Assembly: GCA_031549665.1 (NCBI GenBank)
Contig: JAVBPJ010000008.1
Span: 23,881 to 87,880 of the forward strand
Origin: Rikenella sp031549665
Lineage (GTDB): Bacteria; Bacteroidota; Bacteroidia; Bacteroidales; Rikenellaceae
Reading direction: 5' to 3'
DNA length: 64,000 bases
The translations under genes were made by a program, and so were the position numbers. Under the pieces are notes generated by a model, which searched no databases, had not been told where the DNA came from, and was given only the letters and a program-made list of their open reading frames with translations. Shown piece by piece: positions 33,285-41,468 of this stretch. Each line of letters opens with the position of its first letter. Position 1 is the first letter of the stretch.

Positions 33285-35354
33285 ATGGCCAACAACAAGG
33301 GGATTGCACCGATGCGTCCCAAAAATTACACGATACTGGTTTGGGGGCTTATCTTCGCCGCCATCATCGGGTGGAGCTATTTCGGCAATTCGTCGCAGCA
33401 AAGCAAAATCGACTGGGTAACCCTGCGCGACAACCTGCTGCCCAGCGGGAGCGTCGAAAAGGTCGACGTGGTCAACTCCGAAACCGCCGAAGTCTACCTC
33501 AAACCCAGCCGCGTGGAGGAGTTCCGCAAACAGGAACAGTACGAACACCTGCCCAAGGCCGGTCCCCACTTCTACTTCAACATCGGTTCGCTCGAACTCT
33601 TCCAGCAAGAGTATCAGGCGGCGCAGGACAGCATCCAAGCCCGCCAAAAAATGGTTACCCCCTCGCTGTCGTTCGAAAAGCGCGAGGACGGGTGGCGCAG
33701 CTTCCTGTGGCTGCTGCCCTACATCCTGCTGATCGGTTTCTGGTTCTTCATCATGCGGCGCATGGCCGGGGGCGGAGGACAGGGCGGCGGACAGGGCAAC
33801 CTGTTCAATGTCGGCAAGTCGAAAGCCCGCCTGTTCGACAAAGAGAACGACACCAAAGTTACCTTCAAGGACGTGGCCGGATTGGAAGAGGCCAAAGTGG
33901 AAGTGATGGAGGTAGTGGACTTCCTGAAAAACCCCAAAAAATACAGCGACCTGGGCGGTAAAATTCCCAAGGGCGCCCTGCTGGTAGGCCCTCCGGGAAC
34001 CGGCAAAACCCTGCTGGCCAAGGCCGTAGCCGGCGAAGCCAACGTTCCTTTCTTCTCGATCAGCGGATCGGACTTCGTCGAAATGTTCGTCGGCGTGGGT
34101 GCTTCGCGGGTACGCGACCTGTTCAAGCAGGCCAAGGAAAAGGCCCCCTGCATCGTGTTCATCGACGAGATCGACGCCATTGGCCGCGCACGCAGCAAAA
34201 ACAACGGCTGGTCGTCGAACGACGAACGCGAGAACACGCTCAACCAACTGCTGACCGAAATGGACGGCTTCGGCACCAACGCCGGAGTGATCATCCTGGC
34301 CGCAACCAACCGCGCCGACATCCTCGACAAAGCCCTGCTGAGGGCCGGACGCTTCGACCGCCAGATCCACGTCGACCTGCCCGAAATCAAGGAACGGGTC
34401 GAAATCTTCAACGTACACCTCCGGAAACTGAAGCTCGACCCGGCGCTCAACACCGAGTTCCTGGCCAAACAAACCCCCGGATTTTCGGGAGCCGACATCG
34501 CCAACGTCTGCAACGAAGCGGCCCTGATCGCCGCGCGGGGCAACAAAAAGCAGGTGGAACGGCAAGACTTCCTCGACGCCATCGACCGCATCATCGGCGG
34601 CCTTGAGCGAAAAAGCAAAATCATCACCAAAGAGGAGAAACGGGCCATCGCCTTCCACGAAGCCGGACACGCCACCGTAAGCTGGATGCTCGAGTGGGCC
34701 AACCCGCTGCTGAAAGTAACCATCATCCCGCGCGGAAAAGCGCTCGGAGCCGCCTGGTACCTGCCCGACGAACGGCAGATCACCACCCGTGAACAGATGA
34801 TCCACGAAATGGCCTCGCTGCTGGGCGGACGGGCCAGCGAAGAGCTCACCTTCGGCCAGGTGTCGAGCGGCGCCCTGAACGACCTGGAACGCGCCACCAA
34901 ACAAGCCTACGCCATGGTGGCCTACTACGGCATGAGCGACCAGATCGGGAACCGCAGCTTCTTCGACAGTAGCGGACAAAGCGAAATGATGCTCAGCAAA
35001 CCCTACAGCGAAGAGACCGCCCAACTGATCGACCACGAAGTAAAATCGCTGATCGACGAGTGTTACACCATGGCCAAAACCATCCTCGCCGAACACATCG
35101 AGGGGCTGAACAAGCTGGCCGAGCTGCTGCTCGAAAAAGAGGTGATCTTCACCGAAGACCTCGAAAAAATCTTCGGCAAACGCAAAGGACGCACACCCCT
35201 TGCCGAGGAAGAACCCGCCTCTCCCGCATCTTCCGACCAGTCCGCATCCGCGGACAAAACCGATCAAGTGGCCGCCGCCGAAGCCGGAATACATGCCGCA
35301 AGCGCCCCGACCGCCGAACAGGAGCCTGCCGCCGAACCCGAAACCCAGTCGTAA
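33285..35354 (+). CDS. ftsH: ATP-dependent zinc metalloprotease FtsH
   Basis: A 689-residue membrane-bound AAA protease that degrades misfolded membrane proteins and short-lived regulators. Two membrane segments flank a periplasmic domain (about 17-35 and 143-162), followed by the AAA domain with Walker A GPPGTGKT (about 235-242), the second-region-of-homology Arg fingers (GRFDRQI), and the zinc site HEAGH (458-462). The tail after residue 625 is Ala/Glu/Pro-rich and probably disordered. cdsA begins 4 bp after its stop. Confidence 0.96.
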   Translation: MANNKGIAPMRPKNYTILVWGLIFAAIIGWSYFGNSSQQSKIDWVTLRDNLLPSGSVEKVDVVNSETAEVYLKPSRVEEFRKQEQYEHLPKAGPHFYFNIGSLELFQQEYQAAQDSIQARQKMVTPSLSFEKREDGWRSFLWLLPYILLIGFWFFIMRRMAGGGGQGGGQGNLFNVGKSKARLFDKENDTKVTFKDVAGLEEAKVEVMEVVDFLKNPKKYSDLGGKIPKGALLVGPPGTGKTLLAKAVAGEANVPFFSISGSDFVEMFVGVGASRVRDLFKQAKEKAPCIVFIDEIDAIGRARSKNNGWSSNDERENTLNQLLTEMDGFGTNAGVIILAATNRADILDKALLRAGRFDRQIHVDLPEIKERVEIFNVHLRKLKLDPALNTEFLAKQTPGFSGADIANVCNEAALIAARGNKKQVERQDFLDAIDRIIGGLERKSKIITKEEKRAIAFHEAGHATVSWMLEWANPLLKVTIIPRGKALGAAWYLPDERQITTREQMIHEMASLLGGRASEELTFGQVSSGALNDLERATKQAYAMVAYYGMSDQIGNRSFFDSSGQSEMMLSKPYSEETAQLIDHEVKSLIDECYTMAKTILAEHIEGLNKLAELLLEKEVIFTEDLEKIFGKRKGRTPLAEEEPASPASSDQSASADKTDQVAAAEAGIHAASAPTAEQEPAAEPETQS

Positions 35355-35358
35355 TCCC

Positions 35359-36081
35359 GTGAACAACCTCCTCAAACGCGCCCTGAGCGGAGCGGTCTTC
35401 GTGATCGTGCTGGCCGAAGGAACCCTCTCCGGAGGGTGGGTCTTCTACGCGCTGTGGAGCCTTGTGGCAGCCGGGTGTATTTGGGAATTTTGGGGGTTGG
35501 TCGGCACATTCCGCAAAAAATCGCCGCAAACTCCGATTTTCGGCCTTTCGCAAACAAGTTTCCGGATCGCAGGCCTGTTTTACATCCTGCTTCCCATTCT
35601 GCTGCTGATGAGCATGGACCCCGTGCTGGTGCTCTGCTGCCTGACCCTGGTGTGGGCCAACGACACCGGAGCCTATCTGGTAGGCGTTACTTTCGGGAAA
35701 CACAAAATGGCCCCCGCCATCTCGCCCAAGAAAAGCTGGGAGGGATTCGCCGGCGGCATCGTCGCCGCGGTGGGCGTGGCCCTGTTGTGGGCCTGGCTCT
35801 ACTGGGATCCTCAGATCGACCCCTCGCGGGCCATGTGGGGCGAAGCCTCGGCCCTGCCGCTGGGGATCAACCTGCTCAAATGGGCCGTTGTGGGAGCGGG
35901 CGTGGCGCTGGGAGCCGTGGCGGGCGATCTGGTCGAATCCAAATTCAAACGCGAACTGGGAATCAAAGACTCGGGCAAAATCATCCCCGGACATGGAGGC
36001 CTGCTCGACCGTTTCGACGCCCTGCTGCTGGGCGCACTCGTTTTAGGAGCCCTGACTTACATCCTCAACCTGAATGTATAA
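35359..36081 (+). CDS. cdsA: Phosphatidate cytidylyltransferase, short form
   Basis: A 240-residue integral membrane enzyme making CDP-diacylglycerol from phosphatidate and CTP. The C-terminal CDP-DAG synthase signature is complete (SKFKRELGIKDSGKIIPG followed by HGGLLDRFD). It starts at GTG 35359, 4 bp after ftsH. It is shorter than Bacteroidota relatives as I remember them (about 275-280): the stretch between WEFWGLV and the next helices is only about 25 residues, so one or two membrane helices of the N-terminal half seem to be missing. Active-site segments are retained, so function is likely. The stop overlaps psd by 8 bp. Confidence 0.88.
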   Translation: MNNLLKRALSGAVFVIVLAEGTLSGGWVFYALWSLVAAGCIWEFWGLVGTFRKKSPQTPIFGLSQTSFRIAGLFYILLPILLLMSMDPVLVLCCLTLVWANDTGAYLVGVTFGKHKMAPAISPKKSWEGFAGGIVAAVGVALLWAWLYWDPQIDPSRAMWGEASALPLGINLLKWAVVGAGVALGAVAGDLVESKFKRELGIKDSGKIIPGHGGLLDRFDALLLGALVLGALTYILNLNV

Positions 36082-36748
36082 GCGACTACACCCCGAAGGA
36101 AAAAGCATCCTGCTGATGGCTGCGCTTTTTGTGCTGGTGGCTGGCGGAGCCGCATGGCTGTGGCTGCCCACAGGGTGCGCCGCCGTGCTGAGCCTTGCGC
36201 TGCTGCTGCTGTACGCCTTTGTGCTTCGTTTTTTCCGCCATCCCCGGCGCGAACCCTCCGAACTCGACCCCGGCCTGCTGCTTGCTCCGGCCGACGGCAC
36301 CGTCGTGGCCATCGAACCGGTGTGGGAGGGCGAACACCTCGAGGAACAACGCATCCAACTCTCCATCTTCATGTCCATCTGGGACATCCACGTCAACTGG
36401 TTTCCCACCGGAGGCACGGTGAGCTACTTCCGGCACCATCCCGGAAAACACCTCGTGGCCTGGCATCCCAAATCGTCGACCGACAACGAACGCACCACCA
36501 CCGTACTGACCACGGATGGCGGAGAGCGCATCCTTTTCCGCCAAATCGCCGGCATCCTGGCGCGCCGCATCGTCTCGTACGCCATCCCCGGCAACCGGTT
36601 CGAACGCGGCCAGCAGTGCGGATTCATCAAATTCGGATCGAGGGTCGACGTGCTGCTGCCCGTCGGCTGTGAAATCCTGGTGGCACTCGACGACAAAACC
36701 GTCGGCGCCTGCACCCCCATCGCCCGCCTAACCCCCTCGAACCCATGA
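36074..36748 (+). CDS. psd: Phosphatidylserine decarboxylase (proenzyme, short form)
   Basis: A 224-residue decarboxylase producing phosphatidylethanolamine. It has two N-terminal membrane helices (about 11-51) and the catalytic domain with APADGTV, DIHVNW and the self-cleavage site FGS (Gly188-Ser189), which generates the pyruvoyl cofactor. The short Psd type is usual in Bacteroidota. Overlaps on both sides (8 bp with cdsA, 4 bp ATGA with the permease) show tight coupling. With cdsA it covers two steps of phospholipid synthesis; pssA is not in the window. Confidence 0.93.
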   Translation: MYKRLHPEGKSILLMAALFVLVAGGAAWLWLPTGCAAVLSLALLLLYAFVLRFFRHPRREPSELDPGLLLAPADGTVVAIEPVWEGEHLEEQRIQLSIFMSIWDIHVNWFPTGGTVSYFRHHPGKHLVAWHPKSSTDNERTTTVLTTDGGERILFRQIAGILARRIVSYAIPGNRFERGQQCGFIKFGSRVDVLLPVGCEILVALDDKTVGACTPIARLTPSNP

Positions 36749-37833
36749 GCAACGTCTACCGCTGGATCGCCATATCGACCGGACTGCTCGTGGTAGCCTT
36801 CCTGGTATGGTATTTCCACGTCATTGTGGGCTACATCCTCATTGCCGCCGTGCTGTCGCTGATCGGTAAGCCGCTGGTCAACCTGATCGGCAAGCTGAAG
36901 ATCAAGGGATGGTCGCCCCCCAAATGGCTGGCCGCGCTGGTTACCCTGTCGGCCATGATCGCCGTGATCCTGTTGAGCGCCCAGGCCCTGATTCCCGTCA
37001 TCCTGGAGAAAGCCGACCAACTGGCCTCGATCGACCCGCACCAGATCACCGGCGCATTGAGCCAGCCCATCGGGCAGATCGAAGCCTACGTCAACAAATT
37101 CCTGCCCGACAAAAGCTTCTCGATCCAACACTACCTGACCGAACTGCTCAGCCCGCTGATCAGCGAAGGAGCCATCGGCGGATGGATCGCCGACGTTACC
37201 GCCACCGTCGCCGCGATCGCCTGGGGAGCATTCTGCGTGGCTTTCATCACCTACTTTTTCCTGAAAGAGGACAACCTGTTCATGGACGGCGTGGTGCTGC
37301 TCTTCCCCAGCCAGTACGAAGCAAACATCAAACGCGCCGTCAACTCCAGCACCCGGCTGCTGATCCGCTACTTCATCGGCCTGTGTCTGGAAATGATCAT
37401 CAAACTGATCTGCATCACCCTGCCGCTGTGGTTCATCGGATTCGACTTCAGCACCGCCCTGGTGATCGGGGCCATTTCGGCCCTGCTGAACGTGATCCCG
37501 TACGTGGGGCCGCTGATCGGCGCGCTGGCGGGCATCGCCATCGCCCTGCTGGCCCCCGTCGAAGGAGTGGCCACCGGCTTCGTGATCTTCGAGATGGTCG
37601 TTATTTTCGGCCTGTTCCAACTGATCGACAACGTGATCCTGCAACCCTACATCTACTCCAGCTCGGTGAAAGCGCACCCGCTCGAAATTTTCATCGTGAT
37701 CCTGATGGCCGGCTACATCGCCGGGGTATGGGGAATGCTGCTGGCCATCCCCGCCTACACCGTGCTGCGCGTGTTCGCCAAAGAGTTCTTCAACAACTTC
37801 CGCGTGGTGCAAAAACTGACCGAAAACATCTGA
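36745..37833 (+). CDS. AI-2E family (PerM-type) transporter
   Basis: A 362-residue polytopic membrane protein with about eight hydrophobic helices and the family segment GALSALLNVIPYVGPLIGALAG (near 240-262; seen here as ISALLNVIPYVGPLIGALAG). Members export or exchange small metabolites, and the AI-2 name does not prove that substrate. It overlaps psd by ATGA and ends 18 bp before the transketolase genes, so it belongs to the same transcription unit. Confidence 0.85.
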   Translation: MSNVYRWIAISTGLLVVAFLVWYFHVIVGYILIAAVLSLIGKPLVNLIGKLKIKGWSPPKWLAALVTLSAMIAVILLSAQALIPVILEKADQLASIDPHQITGALSQPIGQIEAYVNKFLPDKSFSIQHYLTELLSPLISEGAIGGWIADVTATVAAIAWGAFCVAFITYFFLKEDNLFMDGVVLLFPSQYEANIKRAVNSSTRLLIRYFIGLCLEMIIKLICITLPLWFIGFDFSTALVIGAISALLNVIPYVGPLIGALAGIAIALLAPVEGVATGFVIFEMVVIFGLFQLIDNVILQPYIYSSSVKAHPLEIFIVILMAGYIAGVWGMLLAIPAYTVLRVFAKEFFNNFRVVQKLTENI

Positions 37834-37851
37834 AACATCTGCCCTGTATAC

Positions 37852-38700
37852 ATGAAACAAACACACGAATTAGAAGCCATCGCCAGTCAGGTGCGACGAG
37901 ACATTGTCCGCATGGTTACGGCCGTTAACTCGGGCCACCCGGGAGGATCGCTCGGAGCCGCCGACCTGCTCGTTACCCTGTTCTTCGACATCCTGGAGGC
38001 CGACCCCGCACGCTTTACGAAAGAGGGTCGGGGCGAAGACCTTTTCTACTTGTCGAACGGCCACATATCGCCCGTACTGTACAGCGTACTGGCCCATCGG
38101 GGCTATTTCCCCGTAGCCGAATTGGACACTTTCCGCAAGATCGGGAGCCGCCTGCAAGGCCACCCCAGCCCCGCCAAGGGACTGCCCGGAGTTCGCGTAG
38201 CCAGCGGATCGCTCGGACAGGGACTCTCGTGCGGCATCGGCCACGCGCTGGCCAAACGGCTCGACGGCGATCCCCACAAAGTATTCGTGCTGATGGGCGA
38301 CGGCGAACTGGAAGAGGGACAAATCTGGGAAGCCGCCCTCTTTGCCCACGCCCGCAAGGTGGACAACCTGATCGGGATGGTCGACCTGAACGGCCAGCAA
38401 ATCGACGGAAGCTGCGCCGAGGTGATGGCCCTGGACAACCTGCGCGGCAAGTGGGAAGCCTTCGGCTGGACAGTCGAAGAGGTGGACGGACACGACATCG
38501 ACGCCCTGCGGGCCGCCCTGCTTCGCTGCAAAAACGAACTGTGCGGACACGGCAAGCCCGTCGTGCTGCTGGTACACACCATCATGGGCAAGGGAGTCGA
38601 CTTTATGGAAGGCACCAACGAATTCCACGGCAAAGCCCCCACGCCCCAGCAGGCCGAACACGCCTTGACCCAACTCAAAGAAACCCTCGGAGACTACTAA
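37852..38700 (+). CDS. Transketolase, N-terminal (thiamine diphosphate-binding) subunit
   Basis: A 282-residue split-transketolase subunit carrying the thiamine pyrophosphate-binding half: NSGHPGGSLGAADLL and the GDGELEEGQIWEAALFA motif (about 148-164). It pairs with the next gene, 7 bp downstream, to move two-carbon units in the non-oxidative pentose phosphate pathway. Split transketolases are common in Bacteroidota and Firmicutes. Confidence 0.92.
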   Translation: MKQTHELEAIASQVRRDIVRMVTAVNSGHPGGSLGAADLLVTLFFDILEADPARFTKEGRGEDLFYLSNGHISPVLYSVLAHRGYFPVAELDTFRKIGSRLQGHPSPAKGLPGVRVASGSLGQGLSCGIGHALAKRLDGDPHKVFVLMGDGELEEGQIWEAALFAHARKVDNLIGMVDLNGQQIDGSCAEVMALDNLRGKWEAFGWTVEEVDGHDIDALRAALLRCKNELCGHGKPVVLLVHTIMGKGVDFMEGTNEFHGKAPTPQQAEHALTQLKETLGDY

Positions 38701-38707
38701 ACCACCT

Positions 38708-39661
38708 ATGAGACCCTACGAAGTAACAGGAAAAAAAGATACCCGTTCGGGATTCGGAGACGGAATCGCCGAGGCCGCCCGCGAAAACGACCGCATCGTC
38801 GCCATGTGCGCCGATCTCTCCAGCTCGCTCAAGCTCGACACCTTCATGAAAGAGCATCCCGACCGCTACTTCCAGGCGGGGATCAGCGAAGCCAATATGA
38901 TAAGCACCTGCGCCGGACTGGCCGTAGGCGGGAAGATCCCTTTCGCCACCACTTTCGCCATGTTCGCCACCGGACACGTCTACGACCAGATCCGCCAAAG
39001 CGTTTGCTACTCGAACGCGAACGTCAAGATCGCCGCCTCGCACGCCGGACTCACCCTCGGCGAAGACGGCGCCACCCACCAAATTTTGGAAGACATCGGC
39101 CTGATGAAGATGCTCCCCAACATGGTGGTAATCAACCCCTGCGACTACAACCAGACCAAAGCGGCCACCAAAGCCGTGATCGGACACGTCGGCCCGGTGT
39201 ACCTGCGTTTCGGACGGCCCGCCGTTCCCGTTTTCACCCCCGCCGACGAACCCTTCGTGATCGGCAAAGCCATTCCGATGAGCCAGGGGAGCGACGTTAC
39301 CCTGATCGCCACCGGCCACCTGGTATGGCCCGCCATCGGCGCGGTCGAAGCGCTCGAAAAAGAGGGCCTCAGCGTCGACCTGCTCAACATCCACACCATC
39401 AAGCCCCTGGACCGCGAAGCCATCCTCGCCTCGGTGAGCAAGACCCGCTGCGTGGTTACCTGCGAAGAACACATGATCAACGGCGGACTGGGCGACAGCG
39501 TGGCCCAACTGCTCGCGCGCGAGCTTCCCGCCCCGCAGGAGTACATCGGCGTGGACGACCGTTTCGGCGAGAGCGGAACCCCCGACGAACTGATGGTAAA
39601 GTACGGCCTTGACACCCCGCACATCATCGAAGCCTGTAAACGGGCGATGAGCCGCAAATAA
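38708..39661 (+). CDS. Transketolase, C-terminal subunit
   Basis: A 317-residue partner with the pyrimidine-binding domain (YFQAGISEANMISTCAGLA, including the cofactor-activating Glu) and the C-terminal transketolase domain (CVVTCEEHMINGGLGDSVA). It is complete and directly follows the N-terminal subunit. A sigma-factor gene begins 17 bp after its stop with no promoter in between. Confidence 0.92.
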   Translation: MRPYEVTGKKDTRSGFGDGIAEAARENDRIVAMCADLSSSLKLDTFMKEHPDRYFQAGISEANMISTCAGLAVGGKIPFATTFAMFATGHVYDQIRQSVCYSNANVKIAASHAGLTLGEDGATHQILEDIGLMKMLPNMVVINPCDYNQTKAATKAVIGHVGPVYLRFGRPAVPVFTPADEPFVIGKAIPMSQGSDVTLIATGHLVWPAIGAVEALEKEGLSVDLLNIHTIKPLDREAILASVSKTRCVVTCEEHMINGGLGDSVAQLLARELPAPQEYIGVDDRFGESGTPDELMVKYGLDTPHIIEACKRAMSRK

Positions 39662-39678
39662 CCTCCCGCAACACCCCC

Positions 39679-40296
39679 TTGGCCCACCACGACGACGACC
39701 ACCGGCTGCTCGAGCAGTTCCGCGACCCCGACACCCGCGAGGCCGCCTTTGCGTGCATTGTCGATCGTTACAGCCAACGGATCTACTGGACCGTCCGGAA
39801 AATCGTGGTGAGCCACCACGATGCCGACGACGTGGTGCAAAACGTCTTTCTGAAAAGCTGGGGATCGCTCGAAAACTTCCGGGGCGAATCGGGACTCTTC
39901 ACCTGGCTTTACCGCATTGCCGTCAACGAAGCCCTGAGTATGCTGCGCAGCCGGCGCACCGGCCTCTTCTCGTCGTTGAGCGATGCCGACACACGCTTCG
40001 ACCGCATTGTCGACAACGAAGGACTTTTCGACGGAAACGCCGTGGAGCGCGTGCTGGAACGGGCCATCAACAGGCTCCCGCCCCGCCAGCGAACCGTGTT
40101 CACGCTGCGTTACTGGGACAACATGCCCTACGAAGAGATGTCCAAAATCCTGGACACCTCGACCGGCGCCCTGAAAGCGTCGTACCACCACGCCGTCGGA
40201 AAAATCGAACGGTGGGTGTGCAGCGACATCTCGGGCGTGGGGCTGCTGCTCGACGACCGGCAAAACGACCCCGTTCCCGAAGTTGAAAAAGAATAA
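39679..40296 (+). CDS. ECF-type RNA polymerase sigma factor
   Basis: A 205-residue sigma-70 family (ECF) factor with region 2 (about 22-90, including HHDADDVVQNVFLKSWGSL) and region 4 (about 130-185, LPPRQRTVFTLRYWDNMPYEEM). No ATG or GTG is available upstream in frame, so the start is TTG at 39679 (LAHHDDDH). A 20-residue acidic tail follows region 4. The next two genes, a small membrane protein and a Spy-like protein, suggest an envelope-stress regulon. Confidence 0.88.
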   Translation: MAHHDDDHRLLEQFRDPDTREAAFACIVDRYSQRIYWTVRKIVVSHHDADDVVQNVFLKSWGSLENFRGESGLFTWLYRIAVNEALSMLRSRRTGLFSSLSDADTRFDRIVDNEGLFDGNAVERVLERAINRLPPRQRTVFTLRYWDNMPYEEMSKILDTSTGALKASYHHAVGKIERWVCSDISGVGLLLDDRQNDPVPEVEKE

Positions 40297-40343
40297 TTCC
40301 CGGGACGATTAAACCTCCCCCGCCCTCCCAAGTCAAAAGAGCG

Positions 40344-40736
40344 ATGAATATAGAGAGAAAAAACCCGTACAAGGTTCCGGAAGGTTACTTCAGCGACCTG
40401 CGGAATACCCTCCGAGAACAGATCGGCGAAACGGAAACCGTTTCGACCGCCCATGGCCTTTGGAAAAAGACCAAGGGGATGATTCTTATCGGCGCCTCGT
40501 TCGCGGGCATGTTCGCCCTGGCCGTGGTGGCCTACCAGTTCGCCGGATCGATCGCCCCCAAAACGGCCACGCTGGCCGACGCCCAGTATCCGGCAAGTAT
40601 CGAAGAGACGGATCTGCTGTACGAGGACATTTACCGCCCCGTCTCCGACGAGCAACTCACCGAAGCCGCAATCAATTATCTGACCTTCTACGGATACGCG
40701 GAAAATACCGAGACCCTGCTCGCCGACGCACTGTAA
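40344..40736 (+). CDS. Small single-span membrane protein, possible anti-sigma factor
   Basis: A 130-residue protein with an N-terminal cytoplasmic part containing NPYKVPEGYF, one membrane helix (about 46-66) and a short periplasmic domain. The NPYxVPxGYF opening and position after an ECF sigma gene are typical of uncharacterised sigma-linked proteins in Bacteroidota. A role as an anti-sigma factor or stress sensor is inferred from context, not from a known domain. Confidence 0.6.
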   Translation: MNIERKNPYKVPEGYFSDLRNTLREQIGETETVSTAHGLWKKTKGMILIGASFAGMFALAVVAYQFAGSIAPKTATLADAQYPASIEETDLLYEDIYRPVSDEQLTEAAINYLTFYGYAENTETLLADAL

Positions 40737-40755
40737 CCCATCAAGTCAAGCAACG

Positions 40756-41220
40756 ATGACCCTGAAACAACGCATATCCGGATTTGCCGCCCTGCTCGGC
40801 CTGTTGTGTACGGTAGCTGTGGCGCAGCCCGCCCCGCAAGATCCCAACGCCCCCCAAACGCCGCCCAAAAGCCACGAGGAGGTGCACAACATGAAGATCG
40901 CTTTCTTTACCGATGCGCTCCAGCTCACCAGCAAGGAGTCGCAGGAGTTTTGGCCGCTCTACAACCAATACTGGAGCGAACGCCGTGCCGTCAGCAGTCG
41001 CCGCCGCGAGCTCTACAAAAAGATCCGGACCGGCACCGCCACCGAAGCGCAACTCAAAGAGCTGACCGCCGTTGCAACCGCCGAAACGCAACTCAACGAA
41101 AAATACATCGCCATCTTCAAAACCGTACTTCCCGTGAACAAAGTGGCACGGGTGTTCGTCGCGGACGAAGACTTCAAGAACTACCTGACCCGCATGGTCG
41201 CCAATACCAGGCGAGAATAA
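40756..41220 (+). CDS. Exported Spy/CpxP-like protein
   Basis: A 154-residue exported helical protein: signal peptide (1-23, ending AVAQ), Pro-rich spacer, then a helical body with LTSKESQEFWPLYNQYW (about 56-72). That motif resembles LTxxQ-type repeats of Spy/CpxP periplasmic chaperones. It follows the sigma and membrane-protein genes and ends the operon before two structured terminators. The chaperone role is inferred. Confidence 0.62.
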   Translation: MTLKQRISGFAALLGLLCTVAVAQPAPQDPNAPQTPPKSHEEVHNMKIAFFTDALQLTSKESQEFWPLYNQYWSERRAVSSRRRELYKKIRTGTATEAQLKELTAVATAETQLNEKYIAIFKTVLPVNKVARVFVADEDFKNYLTRMVANTRRE

Positions 41221-41238
41221 TACCCGTCTCCCCCCTCG

Positions 41239-41319
41239 GGCCGTTCCACCTTATTATGGTGATCGGGGGAATCCCTCCCTCCACCTCAACCCCTCCGGTC
41301 GCTTTGGAACGGCCTTTTT
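41239..41319 (+). terminator. Long-loop hairpin followed by T5, after the sigma operon
   Basis: The 10-bp stem GGCCGTTCCA (41239-41248) / TGGAACGGCC (41305-41314) is followed directly by TTTTT. The 56-nt loop has room for inner pairing between G-rich and C-rich runs. It is a likely intrinsic terminator for the sigma-factor operon. Confidence 0.6.
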
Positions 41320-41330
41320 ACAAAAGAATC

Positions 41331-41403
41331 GGCCGCCCGAAGCCGAAGCAGAGCATCCCCTTCCCTCCCCCCGCTCTGTTTCGGTATGGGCGGCCTCTTT
41401 TTT
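41331..41403 (+). terminator. Two-tier hairpin with U-tract upstream of lpxD
   Basis: Outer stem GGCCGCCC (41331-41338) / GGGCGGCC (41388-41395), inner 12-bp stem CCGAAGCAGAGC (41343-41354) / GCTCTGTTTCGG (41373-41384) with one G-U pair, then TCTTTTTT. It is a textbook intrinsic terminator or structured RNA, second in tandem with the hairpin at 41239. Confidence 0.7.
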
Positions 41404-41439
41404 CCGGAAATTTGCACCTTTAGGTTCTTCAAAAAAACG

Positions 41440-41447
41440 TACCTTTG
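41440..41447 (+). promoter_or_regulatory. -7 element TACCTTTG for lpxD operon
   Basis: An exact consensus match. The predicted start near 41451 leaves an 18-nt leader before the lpxD ATG. Confidence 0.6.
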
Positions 41448-41468
41448 AGACACTAATTCCATCCGATC

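Noticed and set aside
37834..37851. Repeated AAACATCTG at the end of the permease gene
   Set aside because: Two 9-bp copies at the end of a coding region are too short to be meaningful.
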